Below are positions 47,099 to 59,999 of a stretch of 64,000 bases of DNA, piece after piece; the first letter of the stretch is position 1, and the number at the start of each line of letters is the position of its first letter. A program made the position numbers and the translations under genes. This DNA comes from Magnolia sinica. Its lineage: Eukaryota > Streptophyta > Magnoliopsida > Magnoliales > Magnoliaceae. Where the stretch lies: positions 60,367,493 to 60,431,492 of the forward strand of contig NC_080575.1 in assembly GCF_029962835.1 (NCBI RefSeq), read 5' to 3'. The notes beneath the pieces were generated by a model, which ran no database searches, was not told where the DNA came from, and was given only the letters and a program-made list of their open reading frames with translations.

Positions 47099-50000
47099 CC
47101 TACGTGGGACCCACCTGTGGCGTGGAATGCCAGCAGTGAAGGGCCCAGCTTCTGCGTGGGCCCCATCCAGACCGTCCATTCACAAGGGGGCCTGCCATGA
47201 TGGATGTGTTTCATCCAGCAGCCGTACCTCCATTCACACACACACACACACACAAAATGTATATATAATGCATATATTATATATATACTATATAATATAA
47301 TATATTATGTATTATACAAATGATGTGGTGGGCCACTGCTACGTGGGACCCACCATTATCATGATGTATATGGGCAGCCTCTTGCCACGTGCAGATACAT
47401 TAATATATAATATTATATTATATAATATATAATATTATATTATATAATATATAATATATTAATAAGAGTATATAAGTGGGCCACTACATGGACCGCACCA
47501 TGATGTATGCTTATATCTGCACCGTCCAATCGCTGGACGGTGCAGCGGTTATGTCGTCCAGACTGTCCATCCAATAGACACGGTCATGGACACCATGATA
47601 CATGTATTGCATCCCTGCTGTCCCACTGATTCGGACGTGGGGACTACACGTGATGTATGGGTCTTATCCACACCGTCCGTAGGATGGGACGGTGGGCCCC
47701 TTAGATGCATGCATTCTATACCATGTCGTCCATCCATCTGATGTGCACACGGCCCTACCATGATGCATGTGTTATACCTCTACCATCCATCAACTGGCAT
47801 GTCACGCCAAGAATGGCCCCACCATGAAGCATGTGTTGTATCCCTACCGTCCATCCATTTGGCGACCTTGTCTCATGGCTTGAGACTAAAAAAAATAATT
47901 AAAAAAAAATAAGACAAATCTAATATCAAGTGGACCACACTGCAGAAAACAGTGGAGTTGAACGTCTACTGTGGAAATCCCTTTGGGTCACAACAGTTTT
48001 GAATCAATATAATATTTGTTTCTCCTCTATATCCAGGTCTTTGTGACCTTATGCACAAGCTGGATGGAAAATAAATGCCATGGTGGGCCCATTAGAATTT
48101 AATTGCGGAAATCATTATCGCCACTACCATTTGTGGTATGGTCCAGACGATCCTTTGGATATGATTCATTCTTTTATTATGCTCTATAATAATCCCTAGC
48201 AATGGATGCATGGTGGATTAGACTCGGCCATTTGACTCGACCTATTTGACTCGGCCCATTTGTATCAGCCCATTTGATCGACCCAATTGACTTGGCCCAT
48301 TTGATTCGGCCCATTGACTCGGCCCAATTGATTTGGCCCGTTTGTACTGGCCCATTTGATTCAGCCCATTTGATTCGACCCGTTGATACGGCCCGATGTT
48401 ATATACAGTGGCCCAATGTGATGCATATATGCCCCATAAGTGAGACCTATGTGATGTGTATTAGACCCTTGTATGAGACCGTGAACCCATTATACGACTG
48501 ACCCTTTGAGCATCATTCCTTGGGAGCAATGTTGGTTAAAGGTCCACATTGATGGGCAATGATGGTTGGACGCCCACATTGTGACCTTCCCTTAGGCCTT
48601 ATTAGGCCCTTCCTCATCATTCTCTCACGGGTTAACCTTAATCAGTAGGTCCTATTCGCCATAGACGGATGGTTTCGCGCTATCGAGTCTGATATAACCA
48701 CGGCCGAGGGCCGATCTTTATATTGCGGTTTGATCAGCTATTCATATATGGACCTCGCCTTGCTTAAAGGCCGATTCCAATTATTGATGCCGATTTCGAT
48801 TGTTGAGGTCGATTCCGATGATCGAGGCTGATTCTAATTATTATTAAGGCCGATTCCAATTATCGAGGCCGATTACGATTATCGAGGCCGATTCCGATTA
48901 TTATCAAGGTCGTTCCAATTATTGAGGCCGATTCCGATTGTCGAGGCCAATTTCGATTATTATCAAGGCCGATTCCGATTATTGAAGCCGATTCTGATTG
49001 TCGAGGCCGACTCCAATTATCGAGGCCGGATATCGAGGCCAATTGCCGAGGCCCATCGTGATGTATATACGGCCCGTATTTGAGGCCCATTCTAATGAGC
49101 ATTCGGCCTCGACTTGATGCATTTGAGGCATATGTAATGAATGTGAGGCCTATGTGATGAGGCCCATTGTGGTGCATTTGAGGGCCAGGCGATGGAGCCC
49201 GTTGTGTTGTATATTAGGCCCATGTGAAAGGCTCATCGTAATGTATATTAAACTCTTGAGTAAGGCCCATGGTGTTGTATATTAGGCCCTTGTGTGAGGC
49301 CATGGGTCCACTATATGTTAGGCTCTATGCGGGCCATTTCTTGGAGGCAATGTTGGTTGAATGTCCACATTATCGAGGCCGATTGTCGATGCCTGTTATT
49401 GATAATGATTATAAGTATGTGACAGCATAGCATCATGATACATGCCCATACGCATCATCTGCATATTTATTATGAGATGTGGTTGACCATTGCATATGTC
49501 ATTACGCAGGTTGTTATGAGACTCCTTAATAGGCGAAGATTGTCTCACATGAGTGCACAGTATGCGCAGGATTGATGCATGACTGAATTGTATGACTCAT
49601 ACATCTAGCATTGTGTGTTGTGATTACTGTACGCCCTATCGACATCAGGGCCATAGCCTCCACAGGTATATCGTAGATGGCCAGATGGGACACGGGAAAT
49701 ATGTTATTAGCCTCGAGCTCTATAGATGGCCCTAAGTAAAAATCCCTGAGCCCTCTTGGTACCAGAGGACGCCCTAACGTCGAGACCGAGTGGATATATA
49801 TGAGTGCATGAGGGTCGTATACCAGTAAATCGTGTCTCCACTGTATCGTGGTCGGTTGGGAGAGGGTGTGGCCTTACCCACCTGAGGGAGTAGGCATAGC
49901 TAGGCTGAGTTTGACCAGCTCATGAATGGGTCCGCTATCGACGTGCCGGATAAATATTAGCTGACTACTGGCCAGAAAAATATTGAGCTCTTTTCCACTT

Positions 50001-51017
50001 ACCCAGTTGTGCGCTTGATGGGGCGGCAAGCTTGTGTAGTGTACTAGATCCCGGTGATGATCCTAGAGATGAACAGTACTGATATGTGGACTTATTGGGC
50101 AGGAGTTGCATACTCATTCATTCATTCATTCACTATCCACTTGGGCTGGTGTGCGCAACTATTTGTTACGTGTGCCTTCGCAATGGCCAGGATTTCGGTT
50201 GGGGCGCGCGACTAACCTGAGATCAGGAGTTCACCACATTGAGTTTGACTATCCAATTTTAGGTATGGGACTGGTTTGGATAGAAGTCCCTTATGATGGA
50301 CCCCATAGCCTACGATACTACGTACTATCATCCCGACTTGACACTCTAGCATGGTCATTCCATTCGCACTGCATATTGCATTACATCCGCGGCATATGAT
50401 ATTTTGGGTTACTATGTTTCTGCATTTATATGGTCTAGATACGGTATCTGATATTTGGTTCTTTATGACTCCTCATTTGCATAGGTAATCTGTATTGCGT
50501 ACTCTGATATTGATTGACTCATGGACTTGTCAGTATTTCTACTTACTCTTATATTATATGGTTCATGGACTTACCAGTATTTCAGTTTACTCTGATACTA
50601 CATTTTGAGCAGGCATATTCTACTCACATACTTACACCACTCTCTAAGCTTTCTATAAGCTTATGCACAATAGATGCGTGCAGGTGGCGTTAGGTTGCAG
50701 CAGCGTTGAGCTTGGAGTGTGCAGCGGTCTTCTGAAGCTTTGATTTTTAACATATGTATTTTTCCTTTCAGCATTGTATTCAAATGTTTATATTACTGGA
50801 TATGTGATGATGATGTTGCCTTTGTGATTTGGGTAAACTTGTGGTTATGCCTCTTACGAGATAAATGCACGTTGAAAAATTCTCCTTGTAGGATCCCAGG
50901 ATCGGAACCTGGCATATGGGCACTGGGAGCCGAGAATGGGGTACTACGGAGGCTATCAACCCCAGCTTTGACAATCGAAATTTCTGTAAATCCGATTTTC
51001 GGGTTTGGGGCATGACA
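45948..51017 (+). mobile_element. Solo LTR of the long-LTR family, plus strand, 5.1 kb
   Basis: Starts TGTAAGACCCATATC and ends GGGGCATGACA, with an exact 5-bp target duplication CCCCA (45943-45947, 51018-51022). There is no internal coding sequence. It contains (AT)n at about 47058-47094, (CA)n at about 47234-47253, AT-rich self-complementary sequence at 47400-47465, CGGCCCATTTGA repeats at 48225-48400 and the minisatellite at 48770-49040. The right end carries the family motifs CTTACACCACTCTCTAAGC and GGATCCCAGGATCGGAACC. Confidence 0.93.
48770..49040 (+). repeat. Minisatellite with GAGGCCGATTCCGATTAT units
   Basis: About a dozen variants of an 18-24 bp unit (GGCCGATTCCGATTATCGAG). It lies inside the solo LTR; I did not see an equivalent array in the other copies. 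Confidence 0.85.
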
Positions 51018-51560
51018 CCCCACATGGAGTTACATATGTCACTCAACTTAATGTAAAACTCCATAAAAGTTTCATGCTCCTCCATTTTTATATTTTCAAA
51101 TTGTGTTGCTAGGAGCTGGAGTTTAGAACGCTTTACTTTGCTTGTTCCTTCATGAGTGGTTTCCAATAAATTTCATGCTTGTTTGGTTGTTTCACACATA
51201 CATATTCTTTTAAATTAGCATTCAAAGCTTTTACATCACAGCTAGACCTAGTTTTGTCGTAGTCGGTCCAAAGCGCTTGAGTTTTGGGTCTTTTAGTGGT
51301 AGCACCATCGTCTGATATGATTTAATCCATTGGTGCTTGCCACCCATTTTCTACTATTTCCAAACTGCATGGTGAAGGTATCTAAGGAAGATATGCATCC
51401 TAGCTTTCCAATAAGTATAGTTAGATCCGTCAAAAAGAGGTGGTCTTGATATCAACGCTCCCTCAGTTTTAAATATATTTTCAGCTTCAACAAGGATCTC
51501 CCTCTAGGCTTGTTAAGCCCTTCAAGAGGAACCCTCTCTAATACCAATTCAAATTCCAGC

Positions 51561-52950
51561 TTAACCGCTACATGCAAAGCTTGAATTTATGACTAATGTC
51601 TTAGAGGGGGGTGAATAGGACTTAAAATTTTAACTAGATAATTTACATGCACTTACTTTTAAATGCTTATGTAAAGTAGTACAAACAAGAAGCAGAGCAA
51701 CTATTAAGTCTACTCAAGTGAAAACATCATTTATGCATTCAGTCAACCATATTTGTTGCCGTAAAGTAAATCATGTATATTGTTTAGCAAAATATAACAA
51801 ATAAGAAATAAAACATTTAGCCCATTGCACACAATGTATAGTGGTTCGGCTACGTGCTTACTCCACTCCCAGCTGATACACTCTCCTAGAGTTTGGCAGA
51901 TTTCACCATTCATATGGTTTTAAATTAGGTTCACCATAAATATTTACAACTTACATAAGGTCTACACGATTTTCATCAGTCGATGGCCTACATTCGATAA
52001 TGGGTTTGGTGAATCCTAACTTAATAATGACGAGTCTTTATGGTTAAGTCCAAGATTCCCAAGGCTAAGCATACAATGTTATCTAGCATAAAGGATTTGC
52101 CAATAAATGTGGTTGTTGGAGCATTAATAAATGATGGAGTTCGTTCTTCAATCCAAGCATGCTCAATGAATGATGAACTCCATGAGGAATGAGAGCTTAG
52201 GAAAAAAGGATTTTAACTAGGATTACACACACATAAGACTCTATTTCTCACCGTTTTGTAAAGAAACACCTCTTTGTATATGTAGAGAAGTTTTGAAACA
52301 TTTAAAAAATGGGCAGAAAACTGTCATAATTGATGTCATTGATTGGTCTTTAATGCCATCGAAGGACCTTCAATGTCATCGAGAAAATTAGGATTTTCCT
52401 TAATTTGTTGTTGGACAGTTCTGTCGATGTCATCGAGTAGCCTTTAATGCCATTGAAGTATTCCTTCAATGCCATTGAAGGACCTTTGACGCCATCGAGA
52501 AAATCAGGATTTTTGAACTAAAGTTGTCGGACAGTTTAGAGCCATTTTCTCGATGCCATTGAAATAATCTAGATTTTTTACTTAAAGTTGCTAGATATTT
52601 TGAGCTCCCTGTTCAAAACCATCGAGCTGTCTTCAATGGGAATTCAATGGGATCAAAATTAAACTATTTTTGTGATTATATTTTTTAACAGAGTTCTTCC
52701 CATAGCCACTTACTAGTACTTCTTGAATAGGTTTTTCTCATGGAGTTCGGCTACATAGAAGGTCAAGTTTTGTAAGGTGTGTATAGGTTTTTAAAGAGGT
52801 CCCGATACTTCACCATTTCAGTGCTTTAGATGCCTTCGATCTTCGAGTCTTCAGTCTTGAATCTTCCTTGGAGCTCCGAACTCTATGACTCACAATTCAC
52901 ATTAATTGTGAGTATAGGTTACTTACAATATTAGTTCGTTAAACACCGCC
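51561..52950 (-). repeat. 5' LTR region of the minus-strand copia element
   Basis: On the minus strand it ends with a CCTATTCACCCCCCTCTAAG-type motif, as does the copia LTR ending near 55735, followed by the primer-binding site. It contains many TTCAATGCCATTGAA and CGATGTCATCG palindromes at about 52340-52560. The outer border near 52950 is a guess. Confidence 0.55.
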
Positions 52951-53861
52951 AAAAAATGAAAATCCTATAAAGATGGGTACCTCAATGCTTTTGCAAGTGA
53001 AAAACTCTTTATGAAGGGAAAAGGTTGTAAATTGAGAACATCCACAAGCCCTTTTGTTTTGCGTCTGGAGACTTTTGAAGAAATTCTCTTTAAGAAATGT
53101 GCCTAGTATCTTCGCTTGATTTGATTTAAAACTTTCAATTGGCTTCCAATTTTTTTATCCATCGCGCTTGCCACTTTTTTAATAATGAGATTCTTACTTA
53201 AAAAAATGTCACCACTGCTACATGAGTGAGCAATAGCCAATCATTCATTAATGAATGATTAATAACTAGTTTTTTTACCTGTTAAGATACAGAAAAGGGA
53301 AGACAAGATGTTCATGATAGTTAATTTCATAAAATTCACTCTTATATTTCTAGGTGAGTGAAGCCATGGGGGCTCCATTTTAAAAAAATAATAATAATAA
53401 AATCCTCAACACAAATTTAGCCTTTAATTTAAGGCTACTAGTACTTTTGAAAGTTATCAGTACTTTTAAAGGTTATGGGAGTATTTTGCAGGGCGGCTAA
53501 CCCACAAAAGCTCGACTAAGAAACAATGACTAAGAAACAATTACTGAAAATAAAACCCTTATTTATACTAACTACGTTAGGGCTTCATCAAACTAATAGA
53601 AAAAACATAATAGTATCATATTCGAAATATCTTTAAAAATGACATCAACTACCCTTAAAAAAAACTCTTATTTGAAAGTTTTACCAATTGTGCCTATTTT
53701 AAACAAGAGTCGTTTTTTTTTTAAGGTGATTTTATCAAACGAGCTTACTTAAAATAAGAGTTAGAATAAAAAGAACTTATTAGAGTAACTCTTATTTGAA
53801 AAGCTCTTATTAGAATAGAGTAAAGATGCCAAATGAGCCCTAAGATTCTTAGCACCAACTC
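52951..53861. other. Spacer between the two copia elements, possible MITE
   Basis: AT-rich, no gene. From about 53578 (TTAGGGCTTCATC) to about 53842 (GCCAAATGAGCCCTAA) the ends are weakly inverted, and the interior repeats AAATAAGAGTT on both strands, which could be a small MITE. The evidence is weak. Confidence 0.3.
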
Positions 53862-55735
53862 TGCTAGTGCACTCATTTGCACATATGTTTGTCAATCACA
53901 TGAATAGTTGTGTCAAGTAGTCGGATTAGTCCTTGGCAAATAAAGACTGACAACACAAATGGAGTAGAAGCCTAAGCTACAAAGTCAGAATACGAAGAAG
54001 CTTCTATGATCTGGATCTTGCTTTTAGATGATCCTAACCCAAATAGGAAAATCCACTTAGATCATCTATTCAAATCATTCTAAGTTCATATTTTCTACCT
54101 TTCTAGATACGGCTTTAGGAAGTTCCAAGTTATTGAATGATTTAAAGGACAAGATATTAAAATAGGAAAATCTGTCCAAATTAGGCAGGAGCTAGTGTCA
54201 CCGAATGACACCTTCGGTAGCATCGAAGACACTTTTAGTATTACCGAAAGTGACCAAAACAGTCCAGCAGCTTTCAAAGATAAATTCAATACCATCGACT
54301 AGAATTTCGGTACCACCGACTCCTACCGAAGAACAACTTTCGGTACTACCGAAAGTGTCAAAAATAATCCAGCAACTTCAGGATGTAATTCGGTACCACC
54401 GCGTGATATTTCAATACTACCGAAGGTTCACTCGATAGCACCGATAACTAGCCGTTATAGATCCATTGGGCCCTTTTCTCTATTAATATAGAACCCAGGA
54501 CTTTCTGGAAAGTGTAGATTTAGGCATTTCAGAGTCCCTATATTGTCTCAAGCTCTATTCACTCATCCTAGACTCTATCCACATGAGATTCATGTTCTTT
54601 TCATTATGATTCATCATCTCACTGAGCATTCAAAGCTCACTTTAATAAAGAACATGATCTCAAGCCTTCACTAGAGTATTGAGACCAAACCTATAGGTAT
54701 ATCCTTAGTCTCAACCATACTCTAGTGCATCCATCAGTTGAATCTCTTAGGAAATTCATTCATAACCTTTGTTACAGATTCAACCAACTCTCATTACCTT
54801 GGTTACCTTAATAAGAACATCATATGCAAGGTTCTTGATCGTGAAGTTGAAATGATAGGTAAACGACAGCATAGTGATCAGGAGAGCATTGGGGAGCTAA
54901 TTCAAGCACGGAAGAGCGAAGATCAAGCAACTCAAGACAAGCTACAAGAGAGGACTCATTCCGACAAATAAGTGTCATTACTAAGAGTTCAAAGTTTAGT
55001 CTCTATCCTCGTGTAAGATTGAGGTTAAGAGTTTGTTATCAATAAACTCGTGTAGGTGCCTTATGTGGGACCTTGGCTGGTGGGCCTAAACGTAGGTGCC
55101 TTGTGTGGGACCTTAGCTGGTGAGCCTAAACGTAGGTGCCTTATGTGGGACCTTGGCCGATGGGCTTAAAAGTAGGTGCCTAGTATGGGACCTTGGCCGT
55201 GGGGCCTAAACATAGGTTCTTAGTGTAGGACCTTTGCTCGTGTGAAGAGCATAAATTGTTGAGTCCTTTGTGTAGGGCTGTAAAGGTTAATGATGAACCT
55301 GATTTAAAACCATTCATAGTGAAATCCGACACACTCTAGGAGAGAGTGCGGTTGTTGAGAGTGGAGTTGGCAAGTAGCCGAACCACTATATATGCCTGTG
55401 TTTGGAATTGATATTTGCGCATCTATTTTATTATGCTTATTTGTTTGAATGCTTAAGTATATGTGCATGGTTAGATGAATGCCAAGGATTGATAGGTACA
55501 ATAATTCATACACACATGTTCACTATGCTATAGGCTAATTACTTAATTTGCTTATCTTGAATAGCCTATGTGATTAGATCCTCTATTGGCTTAGAAGCCT
55601 TTAGAGTTAAGTTGTCTTGCTTAATTTAAAGTACTAAGTAGTTTGTGCTAGGTAATTAGGATTTTTAAATTGGCAAAATATTTGAAAAGTCATATTCGCC
55701 CCCCTCTAGGATTCTTGGAATATTCCATACTTCTA
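53862..55735 (+). repeat. 5' LTR of the plus-strand SIRE-like copia element
   Basis: Starts TGCTAGTGCACTCATTTGC; the matching 3' LTR starts near 62117. In about 160 bases compared by eye (from 54024 and 62272) there are 12 differences, suggesting an age of a few million years. It contains palindromes of the TTCGGTNNNACCGAA type at 54200-54440, a TATTAATATA box near 54481-54490, and four copies of a ~43-bp unit (GTAGGTGCCTTGTGTGGGACC) at about 55050-55220. The exact end near 55735-55750 is uncertain. Confidence 0.8.
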
Positions 55736-55759
55736 CTAGGTCTAAACCACAATTTCAAT

Positions 55760-55771
55760 TGGTATTAAAGC
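55760..55771 (+). other. Primer-binding site of the plus-strand copia element
   Basis: TGGTATTAAAGC resembles the initiator-Met tRNA site TGGTATCAGAGC and is followed by GAGGTTCCTCTTGAAGGGC, which also follows the site in the minus-strand element. Confidence 0.65.
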
Positions 55772-55799
55772 GAGGTTCCTCTTGAAGGGCTTAACAACC

Positions 55800-56620
55800 T
55801 AGAAGGAGATCTTGACAAAAGTAATAGTTGTGGATACTGAAGAGATAATTGAACATCAAATCAAATTTGGAAAAAGAAGAAAAAGAAAAAGAGAGTATAC
55901 ATGATGCCTATAATCAACTCTACATACATAGCATTAGTATTCTCAGAAAACTTGGCATTTCGAAAAATAAAAATAAATAATTGCAAAAAGATCTAGATGA
56001 AACATCATAAATAAATACACAATTGATAAATGATCTTCAGCAATATCATATTGAAATGACAAATCTGAAAGAACCTCAATATCCCTTGAGTCTGAAAATC
56101 AGAGACTAAATAAACAGATCAAACTCCTAGAATCAAAAAAGGAAGGACTCAAAAATGAAAACCAAAAACTAAGATTCGATTTAGAGAAGTCAAAATGGTC
56201 TGTTGAACTTAGTTACAAATTTTCACAAAGTAGTTAAAATTGGATAAACTACTAGGGATGGAAGAAGCCATAAAGACAAAAGAGAGTTAGGCTATGAATT
56301 TAGAAAATCAAGCCCTGTTTCTGCACCACCGATAATTAAGAAGACTATTGCATCTGGAAGCAACACAAAAACCACTCCAATCTGTCACTCTCGTGGAGAT
56401 TTGGGACACTACAAATTTAAATATCTTGCATCTAGTAGGTCTCACTCCATTTCCAGGCTAAACCATAGAGAAAAATTCAAATCGACCGGAAACATCATAA
56501 AAACAAAGATTTCTCCAAAGCATACACCATATGAAGGAAGAAAATATCCTACACCACCTGAAGTGACTGATAGGATGGTGGAATTGATAAATCAAGTTGC
56601 TCAATTAAATTGAAATACCC
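55800..56620 (+). pseudogene. Copia gag remnant
   Basis: Only traces remain: Lys/Glu-rich coiled-coil-like sequence, then near 56380-56420 a decayed nucleocapsid-like region (TPICHSRGDLGHYKFKY). Too decayed to assign further. Confidence 0.5.
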
Positions 56621-56625
56621 AAGAC

Positions 56626-59600
56626 TTGATGAATCGAGGAAATATGATTCAGACAGCTAAGAAATACAAGAAACCCCAAGGTGAAACCACATTTCGCAAG
56701 AAGACTGTCACCAAATGGGTTATAAAGAACAAGAACAACTGCCTTGTGATCCACACTGCACTTAAAGTAGACAACAATTCTAACTGGTATCTTGATAGTA
56801 GGTGCTCCAGACATATGACAGGTGATCGGACCCAATTCTATGATTATTCAGAACTTGATGGTGGGTCAGTCACATTTGGTGATGGGAGCTCCACCAAGAT
56901 TGTTGGAAGAAGGACAATAGTTGGGCCCAGCCTGCCTAGAATTGAGGATGTTCTTTGCATGGAAGGGTTAAAACACAACCTCCTAAGCATTTCCCAAATC
57001 TGTGACAAAGAACACTCAGTCACATTCTCCAAGAATTTGTGCAAGATCTCAGACCTTATAGGCAAACTTATCATGAAAGGTCTTCGCACAAGTGACAACT
57101 GCTATGTAATTAAAAGCAATAAAGAGAGTGTCTCATCCACAAAATGTCACATGGCCTTAAACAATGAATCCAAGCTGTGGCACCAAAGACTTGGACATGT
57201 CCACTACCGAAATTTGGCTAAACTAAGCTCAAAAAATTTGGTGAGAGGTCTTCCTAAAATCAGAAAGAATGAGAAGATTGTGTGCGGTGATTGTTTTAAA
57301 GGCAAACAGATTAAGGTTAGACATAAAAAGACAACCACCGTAGCCACGTCCAAACCACTTGACCTATTGCACATGGATCTAGTGGGACCTACCAAAGTTG
57401 AGAGCCATGGGAAAAAGAAATATTTTTTGGTCATAGTGGACGATTATTCCAGATTTACTTGGATAGCCTTTCTTCGAGAAAAATCCGATGCTTTTGATGA
57501 ATTCCAAAAGATGGCAAAATGACTTCAAAAAAAAAAAGGATATTGTATAAGTCATATTAGGAGTGATCATGATGGGGAGTTTGAGAATGATCGATTTGTA
57601 ATGTATTGTGACAAACATGGAATCAGACATGAATTCTCAGCTCCAAAAACACCTCAACAAAATGGAGTGGTGGAAAGAAAAAATCGGGTATTGCAGGAAA
57701 TGGGCTCAGTTATGCTCAATAATAAAAACATGGCTAAAAGTTTGCTATATAATTAATAGGGTATATCTTAGAGCAGGATTAAATAAGACTCCATATGAAC
57801 TATGAAGTGGAAAATAGCCTAGTGTAAAATATTTTCGTGTCGTTGGTAGTAAATGCTATATTCTTAAAGATAGAACATCTAGGCAAGTTTGACTCTAAAA
57901 GCGACGAAGGTATTTTTCTAGGATATTCTACTAACAGTCGTGCTTATAGAGTGTACAATTTAAGGACACTAACTATTCAAGAATTGGTCAATGTGGTTGT
58001 TGATGACCAACCACATGATGAAAATAGCCCTGAAATTGATATAGGGGATGAAGTAGACACATTCACAATAGGCAAATCAGATAACAAAGTCACTTCATCT
58101 CATGAACCTCAACCGTCAAATAACTTGCCATTCATTAAGGATCATCCCATCAATCAAATCATTGGAAATCCTACTGATGGTGTGAAAACTCGACGCCAAC
58201 TTGAAGGTATTTTTAGTCGTCTGTGCTTCACTTCTAAAATTGAGCCCAAAAATGTTATAAAAGCTCTCCAAGATGAGTTTTGGGTTGCAGCTATGCAAGA
58301 TGAACTCCAACAATTTGAAAGGAATGAAGTGTGGTAGCTAGTTCCCAGGCCACTTCATACTAACGTCATCGGAACAAAGCGGATATTCAAAAACAAGTCC
58401 GATGAATCTGGGAATGTAGTAAAAAATAAAGCAAGACTCGTAGTACAAGACTACTCACAAATTGAGGGCATTGATTTTGATGAGACATTTGCCCCTGTAG
58501 CTTGCCTCGAGTCTATAAGAATTCCCATGTCTGTTGCTTGTGTGTTGAAATTTAAATTATTCCAAATGGATGTCAAAAGCACCTTCCTCAATGGTGTACT
58601 TAAGGAAGAAGTATACGTAGAACAACCAAAAGGATTTCTGGATCCTAAGTATTCTCAACACGTATACAAATTGAGCAAAGCGCTTTATGGACTAAAACAA
58701 GCACCCCGAGCATGGTATGAGCATTTGACGCAATTTTTGCTAGATCACCATTTTTGTAGGGGGAGTGTTGATAAAAACACTATTTACTCAAAAGACTGTG
58801 AATATCTTGCTTATTGCCCAAATTTATGTGGATGACAGTCTTTGAATCCACTTGTGAAGATGTTGCTCATGAATTCGCTGAATTGATGAAATCCGAATTC
58901 GAGATGAGCATGGTTAGTAAGCTGAATTTCTTTCTGGGATTACAAGTGAAACAATTGGCAAATGGTATATTTGTCTGTCAGTCCAAATATGCAAAAGATT
59001 TCATAAAAAGATTTGGACTTGACTTTCGCCGCACTCAGAATACTCCCATGAGCACCACTCTCAAACTTTCTAAAGATGTCAATTGGAAGAGTGTGGATCA
59101 GCACTTGTATCGCAATATGATAGGCAGCTTACTCTACCTAACCACGAGTCGGCCTGACATTGCTTTTAGCGTTGGTGCATGTGCTAGATTTCAGGCTAAT
59201 CCTAAAGAATCACACATATCTGTGGTAAAAAGGATTATACGATTTGTGGCTGGGACTGCTGACTTTGGCTTATGGTACCCATTAGACACATCTACCATCA
59301 TTTTTGGGCACTCAAATGCCGATTGGGCGGGGAACATTAATGATAACAAGTCCAATAGTGGCAGCTGTTTCTATATCAGAAACTGTCTTGTATCATGGCA
59401 CAGCAAAAAGCAAAACTCGATCTCATTGTCTACTGCTGAAGCCAAATACATTGCAACCGGTAGTTGTTGTGCACAGCTTCTGTGGATGAAGCAAATGTTG
59501 ATGGATTATGGCATTATGCAATCTACAATGACACTATTTTGTGACAATACAAGTGCCATTAATATCTCCAAAAATCCAGTTCAACATTCTCAAACAAAGC

Positions 59601-59764
59601 ATATAGATATTCGATATCACTTTATACGTGAACTTGTCGAGGAAATTATTATCATGCTAGAACTTGTGCCTACCGAGCAACAATTGGCCGATATTTTGAT
59701 AAAACCGTTGGATGCCAACAGATTTAGGGATCTCCAACAATCTGTTGGAGTCTGTGCGATTTAA
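56626..59764 (+). pseudogene. Copia pol remnant: gag-pre-integrase, integrase, reverse transcriptase, RNase H
   Basis: Copia domain order, approximate positions: protease-like start and gag-pre-integrase at 56780-57250 (HNLLSISQICDKEH, LWHQRLGHVHYRNL), integrase at 57250-57950 (DLLHMDLVGPTKVES, YFLVIVDDYSRFTWIAFL), reverse transcriptase at 58350-58950 ([26 protein letters not shown]), and RNase H with the C-terminal tail at 59140-59760 (SRPDIAFSVG, NADWAGNINDNKS, LSTAEAKYIA, QTKHIDIRYHFI). It once made the polyprotein for reverse transcription and integration. It is now broken in a handful of places and not expected to give a working polyprotein. Confidence 0.9.
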
Positions 59765-59999
59765 CATTATTTAAAGGCCCATTGTGTTTAACTGTCATAT
59801 TTGAGGAATCTTAGCCTCAGTATTATTATTATTTTTAACATATATACTCAATTTTGATCCTTGAGTTTTATTCATATTTTTGGACATATATGTTAACCAT
59901 TTTGGTGTCTTTTGGATGTACAAAACATTTATGAAAGATATATAATTGTACATCTTTCTGAAAAATACTTGCAAATATCTTTTTAAGTACCTTTGGTAG

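Larger units (their letters stand above)
43224..51560 (-). mobile_element. SIRE-like Ty1/copia element remnant (minus), interrupted by a solo LTR
   Basis: Reading right to left: a primer-binding-site-like TTGGTATTAGAG at about 51536-51547, a UBN2-type gag region (about 51200-51020, resuming 45940-45700), an acidic/coiled-coil gag tail (about 45490-44940), a gag-pre-integrase region (about 44140-43850, with SISQIYDKEH and LWHQRLGHVHY) and integrase (about 43800-43230, with DVYSRFTWVAFLREKSD). No reverse transcriptase or RNase H was seen before the LTR. It is a fossil, broken in many places and too decayed to make proteins. The gag region is split by the solo LTR at 45948-51017. Confidence 0.85.

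Noticed and set aside
47044-47470. AT-rich hairpins as possible terminators or a matrix-attachment region
   Set aside because: Simple (AT)n and TAATAT repeats in a solo LTR; no evidence beyond composition.
53578-53845. hAT- or Harbinger-type MITE between the copia elements
   Set aside because: The inverted ends match poorly and the flanking trinucleotides (TTA and TAA) are not a direct repeat; kept only as a weak remark.
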